Source: CAUUCF01 sp045580225 (GTDB lineage: Bacteria; Pseudomonadota; Gammaproteobacteria; UBA9339). From it: DNA of 64,000 bases. Location of the stretch: positions 1 through 64,000 of the forward strand of contig JAZNNJ010000022.1 of NCBI GenBank assembly GCA_045580225.1. Reading direction: 5' to 3'. The notes beneath the pieces are model-generated. The model was not told the origin of the DNA. It saw nothing but the letters and a program-made list of their open reading frames with translations, and made no database searches. Shown piece after piece: positions 53,357 through 62,118 of this stretch (positions within the stretch are counted from its first letter, which is position 1; each line of letters starts with the position of its first letter). Made by a program: the position numbers and the translations under genes.

Positions 53357-54346
53357 ATGGATAGGGAGCGTTTGGTTACGGCAAATACTTGTCAAGATGA
53401 TTTGGTCGATAATATTCTTCGTCCTAAACGTTTAAGTGATTATATTGGTCAAGATTTGGTAAAAGAGCAATTGCATATTTTTATTCAAGCGTGCTTAAAG
53501 AGAAGGGAAGCTCTAGATCATGTTTTAGTTTTTGGACCACCTGGATTAGGTAAAACAACATTAGCTGGTGTAATTGCTACAGAACTAGGTGTCAATATTC
53601 GCCAGACTTCTGGCCCAATATTAGAAAAAGCTGGTGATTTAGCGGCTATTTTAACTAATTTGGAACCTAATGATATTTTATTTATTGATGAAATTCATCG
53701 CTTAAGTCCAGTTATTGAAGAAGTTCTATATCCAGCAATGGAAGATTATCGTTTAGATATTATTATTGGTGAAGGTCCGGCGGCGCGCTCAATAAAAGTA
53801 GATTTGCCACCTTTTACATTAATAGGAGCTACAACTAGAGCTGGTTTGTTAACTTCTCCTTTGCGGGATCGTTTTGGAATTATTCAACGTTTAGAATTTT
53901 ATCAGGAGCAAGATTTGGCTAAAATTATTAGTCGTTCAGCTAATTTATTAAATGTTGATATAGAAACGAATGGTACTTTAGAGATGGCAAGACGGTCGCG
54001 AGGTACACCTCGTATTGCAAATCGTTTGCTTCGTAGAGTTAGAGATTTTGCACAGATCAAAGCTGATGGAGTTATTACTCAGCAAGTAGCTGATCAAGCA
54101 TTAATTTTATTAGGAGTTGATCAAAAAGGGTTTGATGCACTGGATCGTAAGTTGCTATCTGTTATGTTGGAAAAATTTGATGGAGGTCCCGTAGGTATCG
54201 AGACTTTATCGGCAGTTTTAGGTGAAGAAAAGGGAACTATTGAAGATGTTTTGGAACCGTATTTGTTACAACAGGGGCATTTGTTGCGTACTCCTCGTGG
54301 CAGGGTAGTTAGCCAAGAAATTCGCGATTATTTTTTTAAAGTGTAA
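53357..54346 (+). CDS. ruvB: Holliday junction branch migration ATPase RuvB
   Basis: AAA+ motor of the RuvAB complex. LRPKRLSDYIGQ, Walker A GPPGLGKTTLA, Walker B FIDEIHRL, sensor ATTRAGLLTSPLRDRFG, the arginine-finger region and a winged-helix C-terminus (TPRGRVV) are all visible. Length 329. It starts 2 bp after ruvA and ends the aspS-yebC-ruvCAB operon; a 149-bp gap without a clear terminator leads to the convergent nadD. Confidence 0.98.
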   Translation: MDRERLVTANTCQDDLVDNILRPKRLSDYIGQDLVKEQLHIFIQACLKRREALDHVLVFGPPGLGKTTLAGVIATELGVNIRQTSGPILEKAGDLAAILTNLEPNDILFIDEIHRLSPVIEEVLYPAMEDYRLDIIIGEGPAARSIKVDLPPFTLIGATTRAGLLTSPLRDRFGIIQRLEFYQEQDLAKIISRSANLLNVDIETNGTLEMARRSRGTPRIANRLLRRVRDFAQIKADGVITQQVADQALILLGVDQKGFDALDRKLLSVMLEKFDGGPVGIETLSAVLGEEKGTIEDVLEPYLLQQGHLLRTPRGRVVSQEIRDYFFKV

Positions 54347-54495
54347 CTTAGTGATAGGAAAAAATGAATTTTAAATTGTTGGGTTTTTAGTTATTAAAGT
54401 GATAGTTATAGGTGTTATTTAAGAGTTATAATGTGCGACGTTTATTGGTGATTTTTTAATTGTTTTATTTTGGCATATTTACTTGATTATCTTTT

Positions 54496-55038
54496 TTAAT
54501 TTCTCAAATTATGAGAGGCTAGATTGGGCGTTGGTAAATCTAGCCAAATAATTTTTCCATCTGCTGGATTTTTTTGAGAAATTTGATACTTAGATAAAAA
54601 CTTTTGAGCTTCTAAAGACCAATTGGTGTTTGGACGGTTAATTACGATTAAACATGTATTTTCTAATATTTTTTTTGATTTATACCAATTAGGAAAAGTT
54701 AAAAAACTATCTAATCCCATAATCAAACATAAAGAAAAAGGATAATTATTTTTGAAATGAATAACTGTGTTATAAGTATAAGAAGGAGTGGTATTTCTTA
54801 TCTCATATTCCCATATTTTGCAGTAAGTTAATTTTTCTATAGATTGTCTTAGCCTGCTTAAACGCTCTTCATTAGAATAAAAAGTTTTATTTTTAAATGG
54901 TGATCTAAAACATGGAGTGAACCATATTTCTAAAAGATTAATATGTTGGTAAACCTGTTGAGCTACGGATATGTGCCCGGCATGTACCGGATCAAAGCTT
55001 CCACCAAAAATACCTATGTATTCTTTTTTAGCTTTCAT
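54496..55038 (-). CDS. nadD: Nicotinate-mononucleotide adenylyltransferase, short C-terminus
   Basis: Adenylates NaMN in NAD synthesis. GIFGGSFDPVHAGHI at residues 9-23 holds the GxFDPxHxGH nucleotidyltransferase motif; LIMGLDSFLTFPNW is the second family motif. The family normally continues through a (I/L)SST-x-IR motif and another 25-30 residues to a C-terminal helix. Here the frame stops right at that motif (LASHNLRN), giving 180 residues against 213 in E. coli. No frame downstream restores the missing part. It overlaps parC by 11 bp. Confidence 0.88.
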   Translation of the reverse strand: MKAKKEYIGIFGGSFDPVHAGHISVAQQVYQHINLLEIWFTPCFRSPFKNKTFYSNEERLSRLRQSIEKLTYCKIWEYEIRNTTPSYTYNTVIHFKNNYPFSLCLIMGLDSFLTFPNWYKSKKILENTCLIVINRPNTNWSLEAQKFLSKYQISQKNPADGKIIWLDLPTPNLASHNLRN

Positions 55039-57232
55039 TTTTTTCGGAATTGATTGCTAATTGGACTAAATTAGGTTTAATGATTGGGCTTAGTTTATTA
55101 ACATTAATTATATTAATATTTTTGCCGCGTTTTCCTGGATTATTACGGTATTGTTCCATTTCTATGGTTAACTGTCCCTTAGTAGTATCAACTTTAAAAG
55201 TATCTTGCCAATTTATTGGTCTAATTATAGTTAACTTTTCATTTTTATTTAGGCTAATTAACTTAGTACCTTTACCACGATTTAAAACAGGAATTTTCTT
55301 AAAGTCAATAACTAGTATTTTTCCAGAAGAACTAATCAGCATTAATCCTTCAAAATCTTTAATTAAAAATGGTTGTAAAGGTAGATAATTGGTAGATATT
55401 TTTAGGAAATTTCTACCTTGGCGGTGGTTGGTAATTAAGTTTTTTAGCGGACTAATAAAACCATATCCTTCTTCACTAACAAAAATAGCTAATTCATCTG
55501 GTTCACCTAATAAAATCCAGGCAGGAGGTGCATTTAGATTTAATTTAGCGCTTAATGGTTCTCCTAGAGTACGATTAGAAGGTAAATTTTTAGTTTTTAA
55601 AGTATAACATTTTCCACTTTGATCTAAAACAATAGTAGGTTGCTGGGTTTTACCGTAGGTTACTTGTTTTAAGGAGTCTCCATTTTTATATTGTAGTGAT
55701 TCAATATTAATATTTTTACTAGCTCTAATCCAACCGTGTTGGGATAAAATAACGGTAATGGGATCATTAGAGAGATTTTTTTCTAGATCTAAAATTTTTG
55801 CTGGTTGACGAGTAATTAATTTAGTTTTTCTTTGGTCTCCAAATTGTTTAATTAAAGATAAAAATTCTTTCTTCATTAATTTTTTAGGGTTCAAAAGGTT
55901 GTTCTGATGCTCTTGTAATTGTTTTTGAAGGTCATCTCGTTCTTTTTTTAGTTTATTTTCTTCTATTTTAGCTAGAGCTTTTAATTTTAATTCTAAAATT
56001 GCTTCAGCTTGATAATCGCTTAAATTAAATTGTTCCATTAATATTATTTTAGGGTGTTCTTCATCTCTAATGATTTTGATAACTTTATCTAAATAGTCAA
56101 ATACGAGGAGTAATCCTTCAATAATTTCTAGGCGTTCTTTAATTTTAGATGAACAAAAATTTAGGCGTTTTATGATTGTGTGTTCCCGGTATGCTAACCA
56201 TTCAGTCAATATCTGTAATAAGTTTTTAACTTGAGGACGGCGGTTTAAACCAATCATATTTAAATTAATATGGTAGTTATTTTCTAAATCTGTTTTAGCA
56301 AATAAATGTAACATTATTTCATCTAGGTTTAATTTTCCTTTGAAGTATAATACTAGGCGAACAGGGGTTTGATGATCTGCTTCATCTCTAAAGTCTTCTA
56401 GCATAGGTAGTTGTTTGGTTTGCATTAAATTTGCTAGTTGTTCTTGAATACGAGCAGATGAAATTTGGTAAGGCAAATTAGTGATGATTACTTTTTTATC
56501 TTCGGTGATGTAAGTAGCTCTTATCTTTATAGTTCCTGTACCTGTGCGATAAATTTCGGATAATTCCTCAGGAGTATTAATAATTTCTCCTCCGGTGGGA
56601 AAATCAGGAGCGGGTAAATAAGTTAATAAGCTATTTAAATCCATATCGGGATTTTCTAGTAAAGCAATACATGCCTTTAAAGTTTCGGTTAAGTTATGAG
56701 AAGGAATATAAGTTGACATTCCTACAGCGATGCCCATAGCTCCATTTAGTAGAATATTAGGCACTTCTGTTGGCAATAGAATCGGTTCTTGCATTGTACC
56801 ATCAAAATTTGTTCCCCAATCGGTAGTGCCGAGTTCTAATTCTCGAAGTAATAAAATAGTATAATTTGATAAGCGTGCTTCGGTATAGCGCATAGCAGCA
56901 AAAGATTTCGGGTCATCAATGGATCCCCAGTTTCCTTGTCCATCAATTAGTGGGTATCGATATGAAAAATTTTGTGCCATTAAGACCATAGCTTCATAGC
57001 ATGCTGCATCTCCGTGAGGATGGTATTTACCTAATACGTCACCTACAGTACGAGCAGATTTTTTAAATTTTGCTGTGTTTTTTAAACCTAATTCAGACAT
57101 AGCATAAATGATGCGGCGTTGTACCGGTTTTAAACCGTCTTCTAGCCTCGGTAATGCTCGGTCCAAAATAACAGCCATAGCATAATTAAGATAGGCATCT
57201 TCGGCGAATTGTTTTAAAGATATCTTTTCCAT
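55028..57232 (-). CDS. parC: DNA topoisomerase IV subunit A
   Basis: Type IIA topoisomerase subunit decatenating chromosomes. ISLKQFAEDAYLNYAMAVI begins the protein, the catalytic Tyr116 lies in AAMRYTEARL, and DGLKPVQRRIIYAMSELGL precedes the resistance-determining region. There the usual Ser (E. coli Ser80) is Ala76 (HPHGDAACYE) while the Glu (80) is kept. Start chosen at the ATG 57232, matching the family; a GTG 19 codons upstream only adds unrelated residues. 734 residues, with the short ParC-type C-terminal propeller. parE is not in the window. Confidence 0.95.
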   Translation of the reverse strand: MEKISLKQFAEDAYLNYAMAVILDRALPRLEDGLKPVQRRIIYAMSELGLKNTAKFKKSARTVGDVLGKYHPHGDAACYEAMVLMAQNFSYRYPLIDGQGNWGSIDDPKSFAAMRYTEARLSNYTILLLRELELGTTDWGTNFDGTMQEPILLPTEVPNILLNGAMGIAVGMSTYIPSHNLTETLKACIALLENPDMDLNSLLTYLPAPDFPTGGEIINTPEELSEIYRTGTGTIKIRATYITEDKKVIITNLPYQISSARIQEQLANLMQTKQLPMLEDFRDEADHQTPVRLVLYFKGKLNLDEIMLHLFAKTDLENNYHINLNMIGLNRRPQVKNLLQILTEWLAYREHTIIKRLNFCSSKIKERLEIIEGLLLVFDYLDKVIKIIRDEEHPKIILMEQFNLSDYQAEAILELKLKALAKIEENKLKKERDDLQKQLQEHQNNLLNPKKLMKKEFLSLIKQFGDQRKTKLITRQPAKILDLEKNLSNDPITVILSQHGWIRASKNINIESLQYKNGDSLKQVTYGKTQQPTIVLDQSGKCYTLKTKNLPSNRTLGEPLSAKLNLNAPPAWILLGEPDELAIFVSEEGYGFISPLKNLITNHRQGRNFLKISTNYLPLQPFLIKDFEGLMLISSSGKILVIDFKKIPVLNRGKGTKLISLNKNEKLTIIRPINWQDTFKVDTTKGQLTIEMEQYRNNPGKRGKNINIINVNKLSPIIKPNLVQLAINSEKNES

Positions 57233-57397
57233 ACTATCATTACTATATTCTCTAATTTTGAGGATAACAGAAATTACAAAATATTGCACATTTTTTGGAT
57301 TACAAAAAATAATTTTTAGTGCGTTATGCTCTTTTAACTAAAATTTAATATTTGTTTTGCATATAAATTATACAAATAAATTACAATAGAGGTTTAT

Positions 57398-57646
57398 ATG
57401 AAAATATTATCAAATAATTTAGATTTGGTTTGTGGTGGTGGTACAATGTCTAATATGTTGAAGATAGGCATATGTGGTACAGTTGCTTGGTATACTGGTA
57501 ATTTAAAAGTTTCAACGATATTTACAGGAGTTAAAGTTGCTTCAAAAATAGGTTCAGAAAAAGGTATTGATTTAGATTATATAGCTAATGAGTTTTGTGC
57601 AGTAGTTGGGGTTGAAGTTATTAGGCCTCTTGTACGAAATCAGTAA
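57398..57646 (+). CDS. Second double-glycine-leader peptide, putative class II bacteriocin/microcin precursor
   Basis: 82 residues. The leader MKILSNNLDLVCGG matches the double-glycine pattern (Leu at -7, Val at -4, Gly-Gly at -2/-1). The predicted mature part (about 68 residues) is Gly/Ala/Val-rich and partly hydrophobic (residues 20-33, LKIGICGTVAWYTG), with cysteines near 26 and 67, resembling pore-forming class II bacteriocins. GAGG RBS 5 nt before the ATG. It is a single-gene unit between the divergent parC and the convergent xseA, with a terminator behind it. No exporter or immunity gene is visible nearby. Function inferred from the leader only. Confidence 0.65.
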   Translation: MKILSNNLDLVCGGGTMSNMLKIGICGTVAWYTGNLKVSTIFTGVKVASKIGSEKGIDLDYIANEFCAVVGVEVIRPLVRNQ

Positions 57647-57660
57647 AAGAGTATTGTATG

Positions 57661-57702
57661 ACATGCATTCTAATTGATATTGGCATAAATTAAAATGCAT
57701 GT
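57661..57702. terminator. Bidirectional terminator between the second peptide gene and xseA
   Basis: ACATGCATT (57661-57669) pairs with AATGCATGT (57694-57702), and the stem continues with TAATT/AATTA after one C-A mismatch, around a 12-nt loop. A T-rich tail (TTATTT) follows on the plus strand. It serves two convergent genes. Confidence 0.65.
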
Positions 57703-57706
57703 TTAT

Positions 57707-58879
57707 TTAAATCTTACTTAGAGTTATGTTACATTCTCCATCTTGAAGCTTAATGCGTAATTGTTTTTGTTTTTTTAGTTGATTTATTTTAGAGATTATC
57801 TGGTTGTTTGTTGGATTAAATAATAAACTAAAACCCCTTTTAAGAGGTAGTTCTGGGTTTAAAGTTGTCAGTTTTGTTTCTAAAATGTTAATTTTATTTT
57901 GTTGGTTTAATAAATAATGTAAAATTTTTTGTTCCAAAATATTATTAAGGTTTTCTAATAGTTGTAATTTATGGTCAATTATTATGGAAGGGTTTTTTAG
58001 ACGTATGGATAGGTTATTAATTTTTTGTTGATAATTTCCAAGATATGCATTTATTTTTAATAAAATAATTTTTTTTAATTGTGATAAATTTAGGGTGATT
58101 TCTTGGTGTTTTTTAACTATTAATTCAGCCGCAGCAGTTGGAGTAAGAGCACGATAATCAGCGACGAAATCAGCGATAGTGAAATCTGTTTCATGTCCTA
58201 TAGCACTAATAATTGGTAGTCTTGAAAAATGAATAGCTTCAGCTACTTGTTCACTATTGAATGCAGCTAAATCATCGTAACTACCTCCGCCACGTGCGAT
58301 AATTAGTAAATCACATTCATTTCTTTTATTAGCTAAATTGATGGCATTAGCTACATTCTGAGCTGCTTCTTTGCCTTGGGTTAGGGATGGATAGACGATA
58401 ATTTTAAGAGGAAAATTGATAGTAGATATAAGGTCTTTGAGTACAGCACTTTGTGGAGAAGTTATAATTCCTAAAATTTTAGGTAGATAAATAGGTTGCT
58501 TATATTTTTTATCAAACCAGCCTAGTTGTTCTATTTTATTTTTTAAAAGAATGAATTGTTTGTAGTTGGTTCCTTTGCCTAATAATTTTAAATGATGGAT
58601 AACAAGTTGAAAATCACCTTTTGGTGTATACAAGGAAACAGTTGCTTTTGCTAAAACATGCATGCCATTTGCTAATGGAAAATATGGTAATAAAGATTTA
58701 AATAAAACGGATTTTATTTGAGCATTATTATCTTTTAATGTAAAATAACAATGGCCAGAAGGTGAAAAATTGAGATTGGCAATCTCGCCTTCTACAAAGA
58801 TCTCTTCAAACGTTTCTTCTAGGTAACGTTTACTTAGAGTAGCAAGTTCCGAAATTTTAAAAATAATATCATTAAGCAT
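57707..58879 (-). CDS. xseA: Exodeoxyribonuclease VII large subunit
   Basis: Large subunit of the single-strand exonuclease. An N-terminal OB-fold (ISELATLSKRYLEETFEEIFVEGEIANL, residues 10-38), the catalytic domain (GIITSPQSAVLKDLI, LIIARGGGSYDDLAAFN, SAIGHETDFTIADFVADYRALTPTAAAE) and a coiled-coil C-terminal half are present. Length 390 (456 in E. coli). The small subunit gene xseB is not adjacent. Confidence 0.96.
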   Translation of the reverse strand: MLNDIIFKISELATLSKRYLEETFEEIFVEGEIANLNFSPSGHCYFTLKDNNAQIKSVLFKSLLPYFPLANGMHVLAKATVSLYTPKGDFQLVIHHLKLLGKGTNYKQFILLKNKIEQLGWFDKKYKQPIYLPKILGIITSPQSAVLKDLISTINFPLKIIVYPSLTQGKEAAQNVANAINLANKRNECDLLIIARGGGSYDDLAAFNSEQVAEAIHFSRLPIISAIGHETDFTIADFVADYRALTPTAAAELIVKKHQEITLNLSQLKKIILLKINAYLGNYQQKINNLSIRLKNPSIIIDHKLQLLENLNNILEQKILHYLLNQQNKINILETKLTTLNPELPLKRGFSLLFNPTNNQIISKINQLKKQKQLRIKLQDGECNITLSKI

Positions 58880-58948
58880 AAATGCATTTATAATTGATCT
58901 ATAAAAAAAATAAAAGTTAAAAAATAGTTACAATATTACAAAAAGTAC

Positions 58949-58977
58949 TTGACCATTTGTGATTTCGTTGTTATAAG
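58949..58977 (+). promoter_or_regulatory. Sigma-70 promoter for hup and the two tRNA genes
   Basis: TTGACC (58949-58954) and TATAAG (58972-58977), 17-bp spacer, a near-consensus promoter. The transcript would start near 58984 and reach hup at 59018 after an AAGGAG RBS. No other promoter is seen before the tRNA genes. Confidence 0.65.
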
Positions 58978-59017
58978 GGATGAATAAAGAGATATAGATA
59001 TATAGAAGGAGTATTTT

Positions 59018-59290
59018 ATGAATAAAAATGAGTTGATTGAAGCTATTGCTGAAAAATCAGAGTTGTCCAGAGTTGCAGCTGGTCGTGCTTTGTCAGCAAC
59101 AATTGAAGCAATTACTCAAGCTTTAAGTAAAGGTGATAGTGTTACTTTAGTTGGTTTTGGTAGCTTTTTAATAAGTCAACGAAAAGCTCGTGATGGTCAT
59201 AATCCACAAACGGGCGAGGTTATGAAGATTCCTGCGATGAAAGTTCCTCGTTTTCGTCCTGGTAAATTGTTGAAAGATGCTGTAAAATAA
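59018..59290 (+). CDS. hupB: DNA-binding protein HU
   Basis: Nucleoid-associated dimer bending DNA. 90 residues: MNKNELIEAIAEKSELS, the GFGSF hinge, then the DNA-binding arm with ARDGHNPQTGEVMKIPAMKVPRF (residues about 57-79; Pro63-type intercalating residue in NPQTG) and the GKLLKDAVK end. The single HU gene seen here could be hupA or hupB type. Its stop is only 10 nt before tRNA-Val. Confidence 0.95.
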   Translation: MNKNELIEAIAEKSELSRVAAGRALSATIEAITQALSKGDSVTLVGFGSFLISQRKARDGHNPQTGEVMKIPAMKVPRFRPGKLLKDAVK

Positions 59291-59300
59291 TTTTGTGTAG

Positions 59301-59376
59301 GGGTACTTAGCTCAGTTGGTAGAGCATCGCCTTTACACGGCGGGGGTCAGGGGTTCGAGTCCCTTAGTACCCACCA
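59301..59376 (+). tRNA. tRNA-Val (anticodon UAC)
   Basis: 76 nt. Acceptor GGGTACT (59301-59307) pairs with AGTACCC (59366-59372); the discriminator A and an encoded CCA follow. The anticodon loop TTTACAC lies between TCGCC and GGCGG stems, anticodon TAC. The T-loop GGTTCGAGTCC is normal. Lies 10 nt after hup. Confidence 0.97.
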
Positions 59377-59393
59377 TCTAGTTATAATTCGGA

Positions 59394-59471
59394 GGAGTGG
59401 TAGTTCAGTTGGTTTAGAACGCCTGCCTGTCACGTAGGAGGTCGCGGGTTCGACCCCCGTCCACTCCGCCA
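59394..59471 (+). tRNA. tRNA-Asp (anticodon GUC)
   Basis: 78 nt. Acceptor GGAGTGG (59394-59400) pairs with CCACTCC (59461-59467), discriminator G, encoded CCA. The anticodon loop CTGTCAC, anticodon GTC, lies between CCTGC and GTAGG. The T-loop GGTTCGACCCC is normal. It is 17 nt after tRNA-Val and followed at once by a T-run. Confidence 0.97.
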
Positions 59472-59880
59472 TTTTTTTGTGTTTTTTGTTAATTTGGTTT
59501 CTAGTTTTGGTTAACAGTGGCAATTGCAGATCAGATAAAAAAAATCATGTGTCATTTTGTGTTTAGTAAAATGATTTTCGAAATATAGTCGCATGTGGGT
59601 TTTATTGTAGATATGTAAAAAAGTTTTTGTTTTAAAAGGGTATAAAATCTTTTTGTGTTTTGTTCATTATAAAAATAGGTTTGTATTTTAAATAAAAAAC
59701 ATTGGTCATATGCAAGTTTGTAAATAAAATAAAGGTTAAATAAATTTTTAATATTTTTATCGAATATCTGTAAAGTTTTATATTTGAATAGTATTGCCTT
59801 TAAAAAAAAGTAAATGTAAATTTGAACATGAGAGTATGTTTTTAGAGTTTGTGTTTTTAATTATTTTGTAATAGGCAATT
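59472..59880. other. Intergenic region between tRNA-Asp and mrcA
   Basis: About 410 bp, very AT-rich. A T7 run right after tRNA-Asp and a hairpin TCATTTT (59552-59558) / AAAATGA (59568-59574) followed by T4 may end the hup-tRNA transcript. No coding frame or convincing promoter for mrcA was recognised in the remainder. Confidence 0.5.
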
Positions 59881-62118
59881 ATGCGTAATTGGAAAAATAT
59901 AGCTTTGTATTTTTTTAGTTGTTTTTTTGTGGGATTAATTTTTTTAGGTATATTGGGTATTTATTCGGTTTGGCATCTACCTAAAGTTGATCAACTAAGA
60001 GAAGTTAATTTACAAATACCATTAAAAATTTATACTAGCGACGGAATTTTGATCGGTGAATTTGGAGAGAAAAAACGTACTCCTGTTTCTTTGAATAAGA
60101 TACCCAAAAAATTAATACATGCTATTTTAGATACTGAAGATCAGCGTTTCTACGATCATCAAGGAGTAGATTTTTATAGTTTGTTAAGAGCGGTCCGTTT
60201 GTTTTTGGTGTCAGGTAAAAAATCTCAAGGAGCCAGTACAATTACAATGCAAGTGGCACGTAATTTTTTCTTAAATAGAGAAAAAACTTTTATTCGGAAG
60301 TTTAATGAGATTTTGTTAGCAATTAAAATTGATCGTAATCTAAGTAAAGAAGAGATATTAGAATTATATCTTAATAAAATATATTTTGGTAATCGAGCTT
60401 ATGGAGTAGCTGCGGCAGCACAAGTTTATTATGGAAAAGAGTTAGAAGAACTAACTGTTGCAGAAATGGCAATGATTGCTGGTTTGCCTCAGGCACCTTC
60501 CAGAGATAATCCTTTGGTTAATCCTAATGCGGCTTGTAAACGTAGGGAGCATGTTTTATTACGGATGCGAGAAAATAACCACATTTCTGAACAAGAGTAT
60601 CGCATAGCTTTAGAGGAAGATATTATTCCGAAGCGTAAACTAGATAAAACAATTCAAGCTCCTTATGTGGCTGAAATGGTAAGAAATGTTTTGTTAGAAA
60701 AATTTGGGGACATGATCTACGATTCTGGTTTAGTAGTTTGGACTACTATCGATTCTGAATTGCAGCAAAAAGCTAATCAAGCTATTTGGGAGGGGGTTTT
60801 AGCTTATGATATGAGGCATGATTATCGTGGTCCAGAGGGAAAAATTCTTGAGTGTAGCGAATTATCTAAGCAAAAAAAATTAAAAATTAACCAATTGGAA
60901 TTAGGTATGGTGGAAGGTTACCAGGATGACTTTTTGTTGGTTTATCGTTACAATAGTGAATTAATAAAAGTTAAGCCTCTTGGTTATCAATGGGCTAAAT
61001 ATCAGTGGGAAAAAGGCGATCTAGTTCGTATTGTTTTTTATAAAAATGATTGGTTTATTGCTCAATTACCCTTGTTAGAATCGTCTTTAGTAGCGTTAGA
61101 GCCGAATTCTGGAGCTATTAAGGCATTGTGTGGTGGGTGGTCATTAGAGCCTGGTAATTTTAATCGGGTAATTCAAAGTGAGCGTCAGGCCGGATCGATT
61201 TTCAAGCCTTTTATTTATTCAGCTGCGTTGAACAAGGGATATACGCTAGCTTCTTTAGTGAATGATTCTCCATTAGTTATTACAACAGATGACAAAACTT
61301 GGCGTCCACAGAACGATTCTGGGGTATTTTATGGGCCTACAACTGTTCGCAAAGCAATTGTTACTTCTAGGAATTTGGTAACTATTCGTGTTTTACAAAA
61401 TATAGGGGTTAAGTATGCTAAACAGTATTTAAAAAAATTTGGTTTTATTAAGGATACAGAATTGCCTGAGAATTTATCCTTGGCATTAGGTACTGGCAGT
61501 TATACTCCTTTAAAAATAGCTGAGGGTTATTCTGTCTTTGCTAATGGTGGATATCGTACGACTGCATATGTAATTGATAGAATTTATCAACATGGTTTGA
61601 AAGGAGCTAAACTTTTATTTAAAGCTAAACCTTATGAAGCAGTTCTTACAGTACATGGTAAGCAAGCACCAAGGGTAATTGATGAGGCAAATGCTTATTT
61701 AATTAATGATGTTTTGCGGGAAGTAATTCAGAAAGGTACTGGTAAGAGAGCTAAAGTTTTAAATCGAGATGATTTAGCAGGGAAGACCGGGTCAACTAAT
61801 GATTTATTAGATGCTTGGTTTGTAGGGTATAATCCTAATTTGTTAGCAGTAGTTTGGAGTGGTTTTGATCAACCGCAGTCTACTCACGAGTATGGTGCAC
61901 GTTTAGCTTTGCCTATCTGGATAAAATTTATGGAAGGAGCTTTAAGTAGATATTCTGTTACTTATTGGTCTCGTCCAGGTACTGTAATTAGTGTTCCAAT
62001 TAACAATAATTTGGGTGAAAATAATATAGAAATGTTCGTATCTGGTACTGTTCCTATGGAAGAACACAGTAGTTTTAATGATGAAAGTGGCAAAATTGAT
62101 AATCGAAAATTATTTTAA
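59881..62118 (+). CDS. mrcA: Penicillin-binding protein 1A (bifunctional)
   Basis: Class A PBP making and crosslinking glycan strands. Membrane anchor (about residues 8-32), glycosyltransferase GT51 domain (about 50-230: ILDTEDQRFYDHQGVDF with the catalytic Glu, KSQGASTITMQVARNFFL, KIYFGNRAYG), then transpeptidase with SxxK as GSIFKPF, SRN (VTSRNLV) and KTG (AGKTGSTND). At 745 residues it is shorter than E. coli PBP1A (850). The pilMNOPQ genes, usually divergent neighbours of mrcA, lie about 14 kb upstream here. Overlaps the next gene by 41 bp. Confidence 0.95.
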   Translation: MRNWKNIALYFFSCFFVGLIFLGILGIYSVWHLPKVDQLREVNLQIPLKIYTSDGILIGEFGEKKRTPVSLNKIPKKLIHAILDTEDQRFYDHQGVDFYSLLRAVRLFLVSGKKSQGASTITMQVARNFFLNREKTFIRKFNEILLAIKIDRNLSKEEILELYLNKIYFGNRAYGVAAAAQVYYGKELEELTVAEMAMIAGLPQAPSRDNPLVNPNAACKRREHVLLRMRENNHISEQEYRIALEEDIIPKRKLDKTIQAPYVAEMVRNVLLEKFGDMIYDSGLVVWTTIDSELQQKANQAIWEGVLAYDMRHDYRGPEGKILECSELSKQKKLKINQLELGMVEGYQDDFLLVYRYNSELIKVKPLGYQWAKYQWEKGDLVRIVFYKNDWFIAQLPLLESSLVALEPNSGAIKALCGGWSLEPGNFNRVIQSERQAGSIFKPFIYSAALNKGYTLASLVNDSPLVITTDDKTWRPQNDSGVFYGPTTVRKAIVTSRNLVTIRVLQNIGVKYAKQYLKKFGFIKDTELPENLSLALGTGSYTPLKIAEGYSVFANGGYRTTAYVIDRIYQHGLKGAKLLFKAKPYEAVLTVHGKQAPRVIDEANAYLINDVLREVIQKGTGKRAKVLNRDDLAGKTGSTNDLLDAWFVGYNPNLLAVVWSGFDQPQSTHEYGARLALPIWIKFMEGALSRYSVTYWSRPGTVISVPINNNLGENNIEMFVSGTVPMEEHSSFNDESGKIDNRKLF

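Noticed and set aside
52922..53395. 157-codon frame antisense to ruvA
   Set aside because: Entirely opposite a clear ruvA with normal codon pattern; no RBS or promoter.
55050..55607. Plus-strand frames opposite parC
   Set aside because: Shadows of the parC coding strand, no independent signals.
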